64,000 nucleotides of DNA from Spirochaetia bacterium (GTDB lineage: Bacteria; Spirochaetota; Spirochaetia; Treponematales; Treponemataceae): NCBI GenBank assembly GCA_022768865.1, contig JALELH010000098.1, positions 1 to 64,000 of the forward strand, given 5' to 3'. The position numbers and the translations under genes were made by a program. Below are positions 18,523 through 27,522 of this stretch, in pieces. Position 1 is the first letter of the stretch. The number at the start of each line of letters is the position of its first letter. Under the pieces are notes generated by a model that ran no database searches, had not been told where the DNA came from, and saw nothing but the letters and a program-made list of their open reading frames with translations.

Positions 18523-19347
18523 TCAGATAATTTCAATGTTAGAATCTTTTATACCTTTAGAAGAAACTTTATAAAGCTGATCTAAAAATAAAGGCTGGAA
18601 AATGCCCGGACCCTTTGCTTTCTTTTCTGCATTCTTTGCAGCCTTGTTGTAAAGAACAGTTGCTGTAAGTGCTGCATAAAAAGGATTTGTTACATTTGCG
18701 TAAACGGCACATACTCCGCCAAGAGAACATCCTGCACCCGTAATCATAGGCAGGAATTCAGAACCGCCATGGCATAATACACAGGTTGTTCCGTCTGTAA
18801 CTAAATCTATTTTGCCGCTGACAGTAACGGCTCCGCCTGTAAATTTTGCAAGGGCAATGGCAGCATCTTTTGCAGACAAAACTTCATCCGTGCTGTCTAC
18901 ACCGCGGACTCCGCTTTCTTTTTTTTCTGTAAGTTCCCACAATGAGGCAAGGGCAATTACTTCGCTGGCATTGGCACGTATAATCTTGGGTTTAGCATTT
19001 TTAAATTCCTTTAATAAGGTTGTGCGCTGCTGGCCAATACCTATGCCCACAGGATCAAGAACCCAGTTGTTTCCTGCTTCTGCACATGCCTTTGCCGTGC
19101 GCGGTAAAGTTTCAGCATAGCATGTAAACTGGGTGCCCATGTTTATATACATGGATTTGCTTGCCTTTGCCATTGCTTCGCCTTCATCGGCAAGGTAAAC
19201 CATGGCGGCAGAACCACCGCAGGCAAGCTGTGCATTGGCAACAAAATTGATTGTTACTGTGTTTGTGATTGATGGTGCAAGAGGATTATTTTTGCGCACC
19301 ATCCCTAAGGCAGAATTTACTTCTGCTAAAAGAGTTTCCTTGTTCAT
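18523..19347 (-). CDS. thiM: Hydroxyethylthiazole kinase ThiM
   Basis: 274 residues. It phosphorylates salvaged hydroxyethylthiazole. Signatures: NTVTINFVANAQLACGGS, the PVGIG loop (WVLDPVGIG), IIRANASEVIALA, RGVDSTDE, and the glycine-rich MITGAGCSLGGVCA with the catalytic Cys. It is the first gene after the TPP riboswitch, whose 3' end contains its Shine-Dalgarno. No thiazole-synthesis genes (thiG, thiH, thiS) occur in this operon, so thiazole is probably obtained by salvage unless those genes lie elsewhere. Confidence 0.96.
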   Translation of the reverse strand: MNKETLLAEVNSALGMVRKNNPLAPSITNTVTINFVANAQLACGGSAAMVYLADEGEAMAKASKSMYINMGTQFTCYAETLPRTAKACAEAGNNWVLDPVGIGIGQQRTTLLKEFKNAKPKIIRANASEVIALASLWELTEKKESGVRGVDSTDEVLSAKDAAIALAKFTGGAVTVSGKIDLVTDGTTCVLCHGGSEFLPMITGAGCSLGGVCAVYANVTNPFYAALTATVLYNKAAKNAEKKAKGPGIFQPLFLDQLYKVSSKGIKDSNIEII

Positions 19348-19349
19348 AA

Positions 19350-19438
19350 TGTACTCCCTACAACGGTATTATCCCGACAGGTTCAATGGGTCAAGACTGA
19401 CAGTCTACTCTCAGCCGGCTTAAACCAGCTCCCCAAGT
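19350..19438 (-). promoter_or_regulatory. TPP riboswitch (THI element)
   Basis: Read on the minus strand, the leader has the conserved aptamer blocks in order: GGGGAGC, then GGCTGAGAGT, then GACCCATTGAACCTG, then CGGGATAATACCG, then GTAGGGAGT. The final GGGAG lies about seven bases before the thiM ATG and doubles as its Shine-Dalgarno, so ligand binding probably blocks translation. No separate terminator hairpin fits between aptamer and start codon. Confidence 0.96.
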
Positions 19439-19447
19439 TTTTACGCT

Positions 19448-19476
19448 ATTCTATTTTATATTGCAGATTTTGTCAT
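19448..19476 (-). promoter_or_regulatory. Probable promoter of the thiamine operon
   Basis: On the minus strand ATGACA (19476-19471) and TAGAAT (19453-19448) are separated by 17 bp, immediately upstream of the riboswitch. The promoter overlaps the last codons and stop of the MATE gene. Confidence 0.55.
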
Positions 19477-20802
19477 CCATACTTTTGACTTCCATCTGAA
19501 AATCATAACTATTGCCCTGAAGCATTCATCACAGGCCATGGCAATAATGATTCCGGCAAAACCCCAGTTTAAGATCCTGCTGAAAACATAGGCAAGGCCA
19601 AAAGAAATGCACCAGTTGGAAAAGATACCCGCCTTAACAGGAAAGTGAATGTCTCCGCTTGCCATTAAAGACGGAATGGCGATGACGTTTACAGCCCTGC
19701 CTGTTTCAAGAAAAAATGAAATGGGCATTATGGTAAGAAGAATGTATCTTATTTCGTAGTCGCTTGTAAAAATGCCTATCATCTGTCGGCGGAACAAATA
19801 AACTATAAATGCAATGCTAAGGCTGAATGCGGCTCCTGATGCAATGTAAATAAAAAGTTTTTTGTATGCTGTTTCCTGTAAGCCTGCACCGCAGAAGTGT
19901 CCGGTCTTTATCTGGGCTGCACTTCCTATGGAAATTGCAATCATATAAATAAAGCGCAGGATTGTTCCAAAGTAAGTAAAGGCTGCAATGGATGCCGTGC
20001 CGTGGAAAGAAATTAAAAACATAACTGCCATCTGGGCAAGGTTCCATGAAACGCTTTCTCCTGCTGTAGGCACACCGATTTTTAAAATCTGCTTCCATTC
20101 AGATGAAACAAGTTTAAACGGTTTGTCAAATTTATACTTTGTATCACTTAAGGAAAAGACTTTTAAAGAAAGAATCAGGGCACCAACAGCCTGGGCAGCA
20201 ACTGTAGCAAATGCTACGCCTTTAACGCCGTAAACAGGAAGTCCAAACCAGCCGTAAAGTGCAACGGCGTTTCCTGCAATGTTTACAAAATTGGCGCAGG
20301 CATTGATTATCATGGCTGTCCTTGTGTGTCCGTAGCTTCTTAAAATTGCAGACTGAATCATTGAAATGCCTGTAAAAACAGCAAACAAAGCATAGATAAA
20401 AATGTATTCCGTTGCATACTGGCGCACGTCATCTTCAAGAGTGTAGTGCTTTAAAATCTGCGGAACTGCAACTGCAAAAATAAGTCCGATGGCAATGGCA
20501 AAAAAGATCATCATCTGAAGGCATGTCCTTGAAAGGAATTTTGCCTTGTCAAACTTTTTGCCGCCCAGAAGATTTGTAAGGGAAATTGTTGCACCGTTTG
20601 GAATTACCTGTAAGAAAGTTATGATGAACCAGGTATATTGTGTTACAAGGCCGACGGCTGCAACGGCAGTGTCGGAATAGGAAGACAGCATGAAAATATC
20701 AACGCTGTTAAAAGCAAGAAAAAGCAGGTTTTCAATTACAAGGGGATATGCAATTTTAATAAGTGGTGTGTTTGTTACGTCAATTGTTTTTTTGTCAGAC
20801 AT
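19456..20802 (-). CDS. MATE-family multidrug/metabolite exporter
   Basis: 448 residues with about twelve hydrophobic segments and a good GAGGAAAT before the ATG. The N-terminal half begins PLIKIAYPLVIENLLFLAFNSVDIFMLS and contains VTQYTWFIITFLQVIPNGATISLTNLLGG, typical of the MatE domain; the second half repeats the fold (PTAGESVSWNLAQMAV). It would export cationic compounds in exchange for Na+ or H+. Its 3' end abuts the thiamine operon promoter, so a link to thiamine is possible but not shown; it may belong to a separate transcript. Confidence 0.88.
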   Translation of the reverse strand: MSDKKTIDVTNTPLIKIAYPLVIENLLFLAFNSVDIFMLSSYSDTAVAAVGLVTQYTWFIITFLQVIPNGATISLTNLLGGKKFDKAKFLSRTCLQMMIFFAIAIGLIFAVAVPQILKHYTLEDDVRQYATEYIFIYALFAVFTGISMIQSAILRSYGHTRTAMIINACANFVNIAGNAVALYGWFGLPVYGVKGVAFATVAAQAVGALILSLKVFSLSDTKYKFDKPFKLVSSEWKQILKIGVPTAGESVSWNLAQMAVMFLISFHGTASIAAFTYFGTILRFIYMIAISIGSAAQIKTGHFCGAGLQETAYKKLFIYIASGAAFSLSIAFIVYLFRRQMIGIFTSDYEIRYILLTIMPISFFLETGRAVNVIAIPSLMASGDIHFPVKAGIFSNWCISFGLAYVFSRILNWGFAGIIIAMACDECFRAIVMIFRWKSKVWMTKSAI

Positions 20803-20929
20803 AATATTTCCTCGCTATGTCGTTCTATCAATAGTAAGATTTTAAATCAATAGGGGAACTGAAACATTTTGAACTAAGAAAATCAATAATTTTGCGTTAT
20901 GGGAATTTTATACTATGGAAAAGTGATTT

Positions 20930-21574
20930 TTAGCTTATGGTTTTTAAGAACTCTGTAACTTCTTCCGCACCGGAAACTAAAACACCGCCCATGCCCATTT
21001 CTAAGGGAAGTGCCAGGTCAATGTCGTAACGGTCACCGATGGAAATACATTCAGAAGCTTTTGAATCTGTGCGTTCCAAAGCAAGGTTTAGTATTTCTTT
21101 TGCTGGCTTTGATTTCCTGCATGTATCAAGGCCTATAATCTGCGGAATGACTTTTTCTAAACCTAAAACTGCAAGGGTTTTTCTTGCGGCTTCCACAGGA
21201 TTGTTTGTAACGGCAATTAACTTGAACTTTCCGGATGCATCTTCAAGTGCTTTTTTCAGCTTTTCATCAGGCTTTAAAAAGCTTTCAGGCTTTAAAAGTT
21301 CAATGCGCCATTTAATGCTTGTGTCTATGTCTACACCGAAATTCAGAAAAACATTTCCAAGGCTTATCTTTTTGCCGCCATGTTCAGCAGCATATTTTTT
21401 CCTGAAGTCAGAAATCTTTTTCCTTGCTTCTTTATGCGTCATTCCGTTTAAATCTGCCCAGTGCCTTACCTGCACATCAACCTGTTCATGAACAAATTCT
21501 GCGCTTGTATACAGTGTTCCGTCAATGTCAAAAATAAGGGTAGAAATCTTTTCGGGCAAATTATAGGTCTTCAT
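20930..21574 (-). CDS. HAD-superfamily hydrolase, phosphoglycolate-phosphatase-like
   Basis: 214 residues. Motif I is LIFDIDGTLYTSAEF with the nucleophile Asp, motif II IAVTNNP, the Lys of motif III lies in CRKSKPAKE, and motif IV is SIGDRYDIDLALPLEMG. A helical cap lies between motifs I and II. The family removes phosphate from small metabolites; the substrate cannot be read from sequence. It begins ten bases after the stop of the FGGY kinase gene, so the two are probably co-transcribed and may handle the same sugar phosphate. Confidence 0.82.
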   Translation of the reverse strand: MKTYNLPEKISTLIFDIDGTLYTSAEFVHEQVDVQVRHWADLNGMTHKEARKKISDFRKKYAAEHGGKKISLGNVFLNFGVDIDTSIKWRIELLKPESFLKPDEKLKKALEDASGKFKLIAVTNNPVEAARKTLAVLGLEKVIPQIIGLDTCRKSKPAKEILNLALERTDSKASECISIGDRYDIDLALPLEMGMGGVLVSGAEEVTEFLKTIS

Positions 21575-21584
21575 TTTTTCTGCC

Positions 21585-22823
21585 TTATTCTTCTACTGAT
21601 GACGGCACAAAAAGTTTATCTGCAAAAAAAAGCTTTTCAGATGCTTCCTGAATGGAACTGAACATTCCCATGCCCGCAAAAGCCATGGCAGCATCCCCTA
21701 AAAGTTCACTGTCAGAACATAAAGGTACGCGGATTTTAATTCCCGTAATGTCAGTCTTCATCTGGTTGCGCTTGTCGTTGCTTGCCTGACCGCCTGTAAT
21801 AGTCATTGTATCAGGAAAAGGAAGTCCTTTTTCAAAAGCGGCTTTTCTTAAAGTTTCTATGGCAGCCCTTACATCAAGTGCTGTCTGGATTAAAAGATAC
21901 TTGCCCTGATCTAAAGTTGCATTGGAACCGTCGCTTTCTATCATTATTTCCAGCAGCTCGTTGTAGTCTACAGACTGTCCAAGTTCTCGTTCAATTTTCT
22001 GTTTGTAGGCCGCAAATTTAGAACCGCTGTCCGGAAGAAGCACGCTGGCATTCCAAAGCCCCGGCACAATAGAAGGAAGTGTGCGAATATTCTCTCCGTA
22101 TAAAGGTTCCCTTGTGCAAAGGTTAATTCCTTCACTGGAACCGGCCCTGTCGCAAAGTGTATTTTCCCTGACCGTAGCCGTGCCAATAAGGGCTGCTATG
22201 AAATCCGGTGAACCAAGAAAAACAGGCAGTCCGTCTTTTATGCCGTGGTCTTCTGCTCCTAAAAAAGAAACAGCCTTGTGCGTAAGTCCGCCGATTTTTT
22301 CAGAAGACTTTCTGAAAGGCGGCAATTTTGCAATTTCGTCTTTATTCAATCCTGCTGCAAGCAAATCTTTTTCAGTCCAATAGGCGTCTGTGTAGCGTTC
22401 TTCTGGCAGAATTGTACATGCCTTGTCCGTCAAAAGCCATACTAAATATTCAGGTGCGCCAAAAATGTATTCTGACTTTTCCCATATAGCTGAAAATTTG
22501 TTTTTAAAAGAAATTATGCGTGGAATAAAAAGTGAATTGCTCTTTATTTCAACAGCTTTTTCATTCCATAAAAAAGTTTCACCGGTTGGTGCAACTAAAG
22601 TAGGCCCGTTGCCGCTTACGCAGATTCCGTCTGCCTTTGCTTCCGGTGCTGCATTAAAAAGATCTGCAACGGCATTCTGAAGTGCCGGAAACCATTCCTT
22701 TGAAGAATGTTCTGTCGTTACAAGAAGGAATTTCCTGCGAGTTTTTGCAATAACGTTTCCTTCTTCGTTTATCAATGCTGCCTTTAATGATGATGTACCG
22801 ATGTCTACACAAAGAATTGTCAT
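21585..22823 (-). CDS. FGGY-family carbohydrate kinase
   Basis: 412 residues, somewhat shorter than the usual 480-520 of xylulo- and glycerol kinases. The N-terminal actin-like phosphate loop is VDIGTSSLKAALI; GSPDFIAALIG and AGSSEGINLC mark the middle; the C-terminal signature is MTITGGQASNDKRNQM followed by SELLGDAAMAFAGMG. It phosphorylates a sugar or polyol, substrate unknown. Followed closely by a HAD hydrolase gene, and preceded by the PRPP synthetase gene with a terminator between. Confidence 0.87.
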   Translation of the reverse strand: MTILCVDIGTSSLKAALINEEGNVIAKTRRKFLLVTTEHSSKEWFPALQNAVADLFNAAPEAKADGICVSGNGPTLVAPTGETFLWNEKAVEIKSNSLFIPRIISFKNKFSAIWEKSEYIFGAPEYLVWLLTDKACTILPEERYTDAYWTEKDLLAAGLNKDEIAKLPPFRKSSEKIGGLTHKAVSFLGAEDHGIKDGLPVFLGSPDFIAALIGTATVRENTLCDRAGSSEGINLCTREPLYGENIRTLPSIVPGLWNASVLLPDSGSKFAAYKQKIERELGQSVDYNELLEIMIESDGSNATLDQGKYLLIQTALDVRAAIETLRKAAFEKGLPFPDTMTITGGQASNDKRNQMKTDITGIKIRVPLCSDSELLGDAAMAFAGMGMFSSIQEASEKLFFADKLFVPSSVEE

Positions 22824-22839
22824 AATTAAATTATATCAC

Positions 22840-22883
22840 TTTAAAAATAAAAACCCAATATTCCGCAAAAGAAATATCGGGTT
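22840..22883 (-). terminator. Rho-independent terminator of the PRPP synthetase gene
   Basis: On the minus strand AACCCGATATT pairs with AATATTGGGTT (one G-U) around a ten-base loop and runs into a T-rich tail. It lies 52 bases after the stop of the gene at 22935. Confidence 0.85.
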
Positions 22884-22934
22884 ATTTACTGGCTATTGTC
22901 ATTCCTAAGTCAGGGATAACAACATAAATTGATT

Positions 22935-24194
22935 TTATTCAGCTGCAGGCTGGTCTGCCGGTGTGCTAACCTTAATAAGCTTGTCAATAATTGAACGGTT
23001 GTCAAGAAGGTCACTTAAAGACTGGTTGTGGTGGAGCCTTGTAATGACGTTGGCAAAAAGACCGGAAACATTTGTGCTGATATACCATTCGCGGTTAAGC
23101 AAGTCTTCATGGTAAACGGCATTTGTTCCGATGATTCTGTAGAACAGGCCCTTCTTGTAAGCTTCGTCAAACTGTTCAATTGCATTTCCCGTAAAGAAAG
23201 GAAGAGAAATTGCAGCAATAACCTTTGTAGCACCGTTGTTATGAAGGAATTCCATGGCCTTAAGCAAAGTGCCGCCTGTACCAAGCATATCGTCTGCAAG
23301 GAAGGCAACCTTACCCTGAACATCACCAAGAAGCTTAACGCTCTTAATGTTTGTATTTTTGGCATCCTGTGTAACAACAGAATAATCCCTTTCTTTATAA
23401 ATCATTGCCAGCGGTTTTTTAAGTCCTGTAGCATAGAACTTGTTGCGGTCAATGGCACCTGTATCAGGTGAAACTACAACCAGATCTTCTTTTGTTAAAT
23501 CTATGGCCTTTGCAAGTTCGCGGATAATCTGATAAGAAGCATGAAGGTTTTCGCAATGTGTATGTGCAAAAGCATTGACGATTTCGCGGGAATGGAGATC
23601 AAGGGTAATGATTCTTTTAACTTCCATAGATTCGTAAATATGTCCAAGAAGGGCAGCTGTAAGTCCTTCGCGGCTCTTCTTCTTGTGCTGGCGGCTGTAA
23701 GGGTAAGCAGGAACAACAAGTGTAATCTGCTTTGCACCGGCCTGGCGCACGGCGTCTATAGTAACAAGAAGTCCCATTACGTGGTCGTTTACGGAAAGCT
23801 TAAGTTTAGCTTTTCCGCCGTTCATAAGGATTTCTTCGTGGTTTTCTACATCCTGAAAAATGTAAACATCCTTTCCGCGGATACATTCGTTAAGTTCGCA
23901 CTTGAATTCACCGTTGGCAAAATAAGTAAAGGAAGCGTTTACCTTAAAAACAGGCTGACGGTATCTGTCAATACTTCCACGGATGCAAAGATCGCTGGTA
24001 TGGATATCATTGACAAGGTTCATACGCTGAACAGCGTCTTCTTTTTCCATACTATAACGCTTTGCAATTACATCACTCTTTAAAGAAAAACGGTGTTTGT
24101 ACATGTGACGAAGATGAGTGATAACTTCATTGGCGAATGATTCTCCGCCAGGACAGGCAACGACTGCAAGGTCGGTTGGTTCAGAATACGGCAT
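22935..24194 (-). CDS. prs: Ribose-phosphate pyrophosphokinase (PRPP synthetase), long form
   Basis: 419 residues, about 100 longer than classical Prs. It converts ribose 5-phosphate and ATP to PRPP for nucleotide, His and Trp synthesis. Seen: the ATP/Mg region LVVPAYPYSRQHKK, TLDLHSREIVNAFAHTHCENLHA, VVSPDTGAIDRNKFYA, and the PRPP loop LADDMLGTGGTLLKA. The extra length is an N-terminal stretch (about 60 residues, PTDLAVVACPGGESFANEVI onward) and insertions around DVYIFQDVENHEE. This divergent long version recalls those of treponemes. It is a single-gene transcript with a terminator downstream. Confidence 0.92.
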   Translation of the reverse strand: MPYSEPTDLAVVACPGGESFANEVITHLRHMYKHRFSLKSDVIAKRYSMEKEDAVQRMNLVNDIHTSDLCIRGSIDRYRQPVFKVNASFTYFANGEFKCELNECIRGKDVYIFQDVENHEEILMNGGKAKLKLSVNDHVMGLLVTIDAVRQAGAKQITLVVPAYPYSRQHKKKSREGLTAALLGHIYESMEVKRIITLDLHSREIVNAFAHTHCENLHASYQIIRELAKAIDLTKEDLVVVSPDTGAIDRNKFYATGLKKPLAMIYKERDYSVVTQDAKNTNIKSVKLLGDVQGKVAFLADDMLGTGGTLLKAMEFLHNNGATKVIAAISLPFFTGNAIEQFDEAYKKGLFYRIIGTNAVYHEDLLNREWYISTNVSGLFANVITRLHHNQSLSDLLDNRSIIDKLIKVSTPADQPAAE

Positions 24195-24340
24195 TATTCT
24201 TACCCCTTAAAATATAGAATATAATAGACTCCAGAGAACATCATGCGGCAAAAGCAACCGCTTTGAATCCGTAGATTTCTATTGGAATTCGTGTGCAAAT
24301 AATACTGTTTTATACGGTATATTTCAAGGAAAACTGCGTC

Positions 24341-24937
24341 TTAATTTGAATTAAACTTCTGGGCAGGGGTTACAAACCAGATGGCTTCCAAGGGTTCCTT
24401 GCCCGTGTTTTCCAGGTGGTGGGGAAGGTTGGCACTGAAAGTAATACTGTCTCCTGCAGTAATGGGGTAGCTTTTGTTGCCGTGGAAAAGAACGCCCGTG
24501 CCTTTTGTTACAAGACCCATTTCCTTGCCTATGTGTCCGTAAAGTCCCCTGTGGGTATGGGAACCTACGGGAATCGTTACAGTGTAGCTTTCAAAGGAAT
24601 TTTCACCGTTGCCGCTGTAGGAATCTGAAAGTTCCTTATAGACAACATCGTTTTCGTTTAAAGTGCGGCGTTCATCCCTGTGGGTTATGGAAACAGGCCT
24701 GTTGCGCGTGTATTCTTCAAAAAGATATTCAAGGTTAATGTCTAAAGCATTTGCAAGGTCAAGAAGGGTATCAATGGCCGGTGAAACCTTATTGCGTTCA
24801 ATCTGTGAAACAAGGCTTTCGCTTACTCCTGCCGCCTGTGCAACGGATTTAAGCGTCATGTGCTTTTTTTCACGCACGTCCCTAAGTTTTTCCCCAAAGT
24901 GGTATGTCTTTTTTGCTTCAACGGGTGTTTCGCTCAT
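24341..24937 (-). CDS. XRE-family regulator with C-terminal cupin
   Basis: 198 residues. The helix-turn-helix lies at about 14-70 (LRDVREKKHMTLKSVAQAAG, VSESLVSQIERNKVSPAIDTLLDLANAL). The cupin domain at about 120-195 has VGSHTHRGLYGHIGKEMG, GTGVLFHG and ITAGDSITFSANLPHHLENTG with conserved His residues for metal or ligand binding. This is the architecture of small-molecule-sensing repressors such as PuuR. Its ATG directly follows the stop codon of the upstream gene of unknown function, so the two are co-transcribed. Confidence 0.9.
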   Translation of the reverse strand: MSETPVEAKKTYHFGEKLRDVREKKHMTLKSVAQAAGVSESLVSQIERNKVSPAIDTLLDLANALDINLEYLFEEYTRNRPVSITHRDERRTLNENDVVYKELSDSYSGNGENSFESYTVTIPVGSHTHRGLYGHIGKEMGLVTKGTGVLFHGNKSYPITAGDSITFSANLPHHLENTGKEPLEAIWFVTPAQKFNSN

Positions 24938-26062
24938 TTATAAATATTCCTTTGCAAATGTATCATTCTTCTGCTTTTCTCTGTTCTGTTCCATAATGAA
25001 CTTAAAGAAGTGGTCTTCAAGTGTATTTTTTGGTCCCGGCAGATGAAGCCTTTGTCTTGTGCGGGCATTATCACGGCGCACTGTATATAGAAGATAAAAG
25101 TCCCGGTAGTCCAGGTTAATGTCTGTCTTAACACGTTCCCCAAGGTATGCGCTTACTTCATCACGGCCAATGGACTTAACTCCCTGGTCCCGCAGGATAG
25201 CCTTAAGACGCAGAATCTGTTCGTGGGAAACGCCGAAAAGGAATTCTTCCATTGCTTCTGAAACATCAGGCATAGAAAGTTTTTCACGGATAAAGGCATT
25301 CCACTGGTCGTCCATCTGCATTGTAACCATTAAAAGTTCACTTGTGCCCATCATGGTGCCGAAGGCAGGAGCCAGCTTGCGGCGTGCGTTCCATACGGAC
25401 TGCAGAACCGGTGCAATGTCATTAATGGACTGGTCGCTTCTGTGTTCCCACAGAATTATAAGGCTGTTGGCAATTTCACGGCGGATGTCTAGGGAAATGT
25501 TTTTGTCTTTAATAAGGTTTAAATAAACATCCTCTGCCATAAGGGTAAACATCATGGAAACTGTTTCGTCGCTGTATTCCCTTACTTCCTTGTCCGACAT
25601 CTGTGCATAGTTTTTTGCCAGCTTGGACATGGAATAAAAGGTATGAATCTTTGCAACAAGAAAGCCTTTGCCTAAGATTGCCTTAGAAGGCATATGCAGT
25701 GTTGTATCACCTTCTTCCTGGTAAGAAATCAAAGTTTCAACCAGGGCTTCTGGTGTTCTTGTAGAAGTTGTAGTATTTGCCCTTTCCAGTAAAGAAGGAA
25801 AGTGTGCTATGGCTTTTGCAAGGTCCGTTATATCGTTTAAACGGCTCTGAAGTCTGTCTACTCTGTCTGGTGCATTTTTTGCAAGTGCTGAACTTAAGCG
25901 GTCAATAAGCTTTTGCTGGTGGTCTGTAAAAACAATGATACCAGTCTGAATAACTTCTGCTTCTTTTTTTGCGTCTTCATCAAAAAATTCATCAATACTT
26001 ACAGAAGTAAAAGAGGAATTTCTAATTTTTTCCAGTTCTTCTTCTCTTTTAACGTCGTCCAA
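24938..26062 (-). CDS. Conserved protein of unknown function
   Basis: 374 residues from a TTG start with GGCAGG upstream; no ATG alternative gives a sensible N-terminus. I do not recognise the family. The protein is soluble, mostly helical and rich in charged residues, without signal peptide or membrane segment. Visible features: an acidic N-terminus (SIDEFFDEDAKKEAEV), a helical middle (SMSKLAKNYAQMSDKEVREYSDETVSMM) and a basic C-terminus (YTVRRDNARTRQRLHLPGP). The downstream XRE-cupin regulator begins at the base after its stop, implying a functional pair. It may be a spirochaete-specific protein. Confidence 0.75.
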   Translation of the reverse strand: MDDVKREEELEKIRNSSFTSVSIDEFFDEDAKKEAEVIQTGIIVFTDHQQKLIDRLSSALAKNAPDRVDRLQSRLNDITDLAKAIAHFPSLLERANTTTSTRTPEALVETLISYQEEGDTTLHMPSKAILGKGFLVAKIHTFYSMSKLAKNYAQMSDKEVREYSDETVSMMFTLMAEDVYLNLIKDKNISLDIRREIANSLIILWEHRSDQSINDIAPVLQSVWNARRKLAPAFGTMMGTSELLMVTMQMDDQWNAFIREKLSMPDVSEAMEEFLFGVSHEQILRLKAILRDQGVKSIGRDEVSAYLGERVKTDINLDYRDFYLLYTVRRDNARTRQRLHLPGPKNTLEDHFFKFIMEQNREKQKNDTFAKEYL

Positions 26063-26241
26063 AATATTAACCTGCCATAAATTAAACTTATTTAATTACT
26101 CCTATTATAATCTAACATAGGCAATTTGAGAAGTAATAAATCAACAGTCAGTAAAAATAATTCAGCCGGACTTCAAATATATGGAAGAATTATAAAGCTA
26201 ATTTATTTCAGCATAAGGCATAAACAGCCGATAATAAGAAT

Positions 26242-27480
26242 ATGGAAAAAAGGCTTTTTTTATTTTTGACTTTATTTACGTGCAGTGTATTTGCTTTTTC
26301 CCAGCAGGTAAGGGGAATTGTAGAAACTCCGAAAATGCAGGTGCTTGCTGATGACGTACTGTTGATTCCTCATGCAGATGAAACCGGAAAAAAGAACGGC
26401 TTTGACCTTTACGTGCGCAAAAAGGATTCAATAAAAAGCGTAATGCTTGTAGAAACCACAAAAGATCCCGAAGGCAAGGAAGCAAACTATGCCTACCGCG
26501 CTGCAGAATGGAACTCCGTAAACGGAGACGAAATCCGCTACCTTAACGGACGGGAACTTCATTCAGAAGCAGCAAAATACAGCCTTATTTCTTCTACAGT
26601 AACACGCCATGCAAAACTTGGCGAATGCTTCCATATTTATATACCAGAAGTCCTGCATTACGGCTATCCGTGGACACGCCACGGAACAGTAAGCATAACC
26701 AAGGGAACATTTATAAACATACGAACTTTTGAAAAGCCATACGGAGACTACACAGGCCGCTATATGGACAACGCCTTTATGTTTGACTTTGGCAAGGCAC
26801 CGGAAAAAAAGCCGGAACCGGAACCAGAAGTAATTCCAGAACCAGTTCCAGAACCGGAAGTAGTCCTTACGGATGATTACAATTCCGTTGCTGCAGAGAA
26901 GTTTGCAGAAATTGCAAAAGACGGTGTAATCTATTATTCAAAGCCTGAAAAACTTACGGAAGATTTGCTTAAGGCAGTTGAAGACATGGGCACAGGCGTT
27001 GCAGACGTAGTTTTTGCCATTGATACGACGGGCAGCATGAAGGACGACCTGGAAAAGCTTAAGGCAGAATGGGTGCCTGCACTGCTTGAGCAGGTTAAGA
27101 AATTTAAAGACATAAGACTCGGCCTGCTTTTTTACAGGGACTATAATGATTCCTACAACTATAAAGGCCTGCCTGTAAAATATTTTGACTTTACAAGGAA
27201 CACGAATCAGTTTACCAAAAACTTAAACACGGTGCGCATACGTGGAAACGAAGGCGGAGACATTCCGGAAGCTGTCTACGAAGCACTTTATGCCGGCCTT
27301 AATTTTTACAGCTGGCGCAAAGGTGCTGCAAAAAAGATTATTTTAATAGGAGATGCCGAACCGCACCCAAAGCCAAGGGGACCTAAGAAAATAACGCAGG
27401 AAAAAGTTATGCAGATGGCAAAAGAAAAAGACGTAACCTTAGACTGCATAATTGTGCCGGACAGCAAGGCGGAGAAATAA
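26242..27480 (+). CDS. Exported VWA-domain protein
   Basis: 412 residues with a signal peptide (about 1-20, FTCSVFAFSQ). Residues about 20-190 are an unrecognised beta-rich region, followed by a Pro-Glu linker (PEPEPEVIPEPVPEPEV). The C-terminal von Willebrand A domain (about 250-412) has the MIDAS loop VVFAIDTTGSMKDDL and a second strand IRLGLLFYRDY, then GGDIPEAVYEAL and KKIILIGDAEPHP. It is probably a periplasmic or surface protein that binds a metal-dependent partner. It stands alone, divergent from the operon at 24.3-26.1 kb. Confidence 0.85.
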   Translation: MEKRLFLFLTLFTCSVFAFSQQVRGIVETPKMQVLADDVLLIPHADETGKKNGFDLYVRKKDSIKSVMLVETTKDPEGKEANYAYRAAEWNSVNGDEIRYLNGRELHSEAAKYSLISSTVTRHAKLGECFHIYIPEVLHYGYPWTRHGTVSITKGTFINIRTFEKPYGDYTGRYMDNAFMFDFGKAPEKKPEPEPEVIPEPVPEPEVVLTDDYNSVAAEKFAEIAKDGVIYYSKPEKLTEDLLKAVEDMGTGVADVVFAIDTTGSMKDDLEKLKAEWVPALLEQVKKFKDIRLGLLFYRDYNDSYNYKGLPVKYFDFTRNTNQFTKNLNTVRIRGNEGGDIPEAVYEALYAGLNFYSWRKGAAKKIILIGDAEPHPKPRGPKKITQEKVMQMAKEKDVTLDCIIVPDSKAEK

Positions 27481-27522
27481 TTAATGGAAGAATATAAAAA
27501 ACAGTGGGAAAAACGTACCATA

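Noticed and set aside
22840-22883. Riboswitch upstream of the FGGY kinase gene
   Set aside because: A simple hairpin with a T-rich tail directly behind prs; no conserved aptamer blocks.
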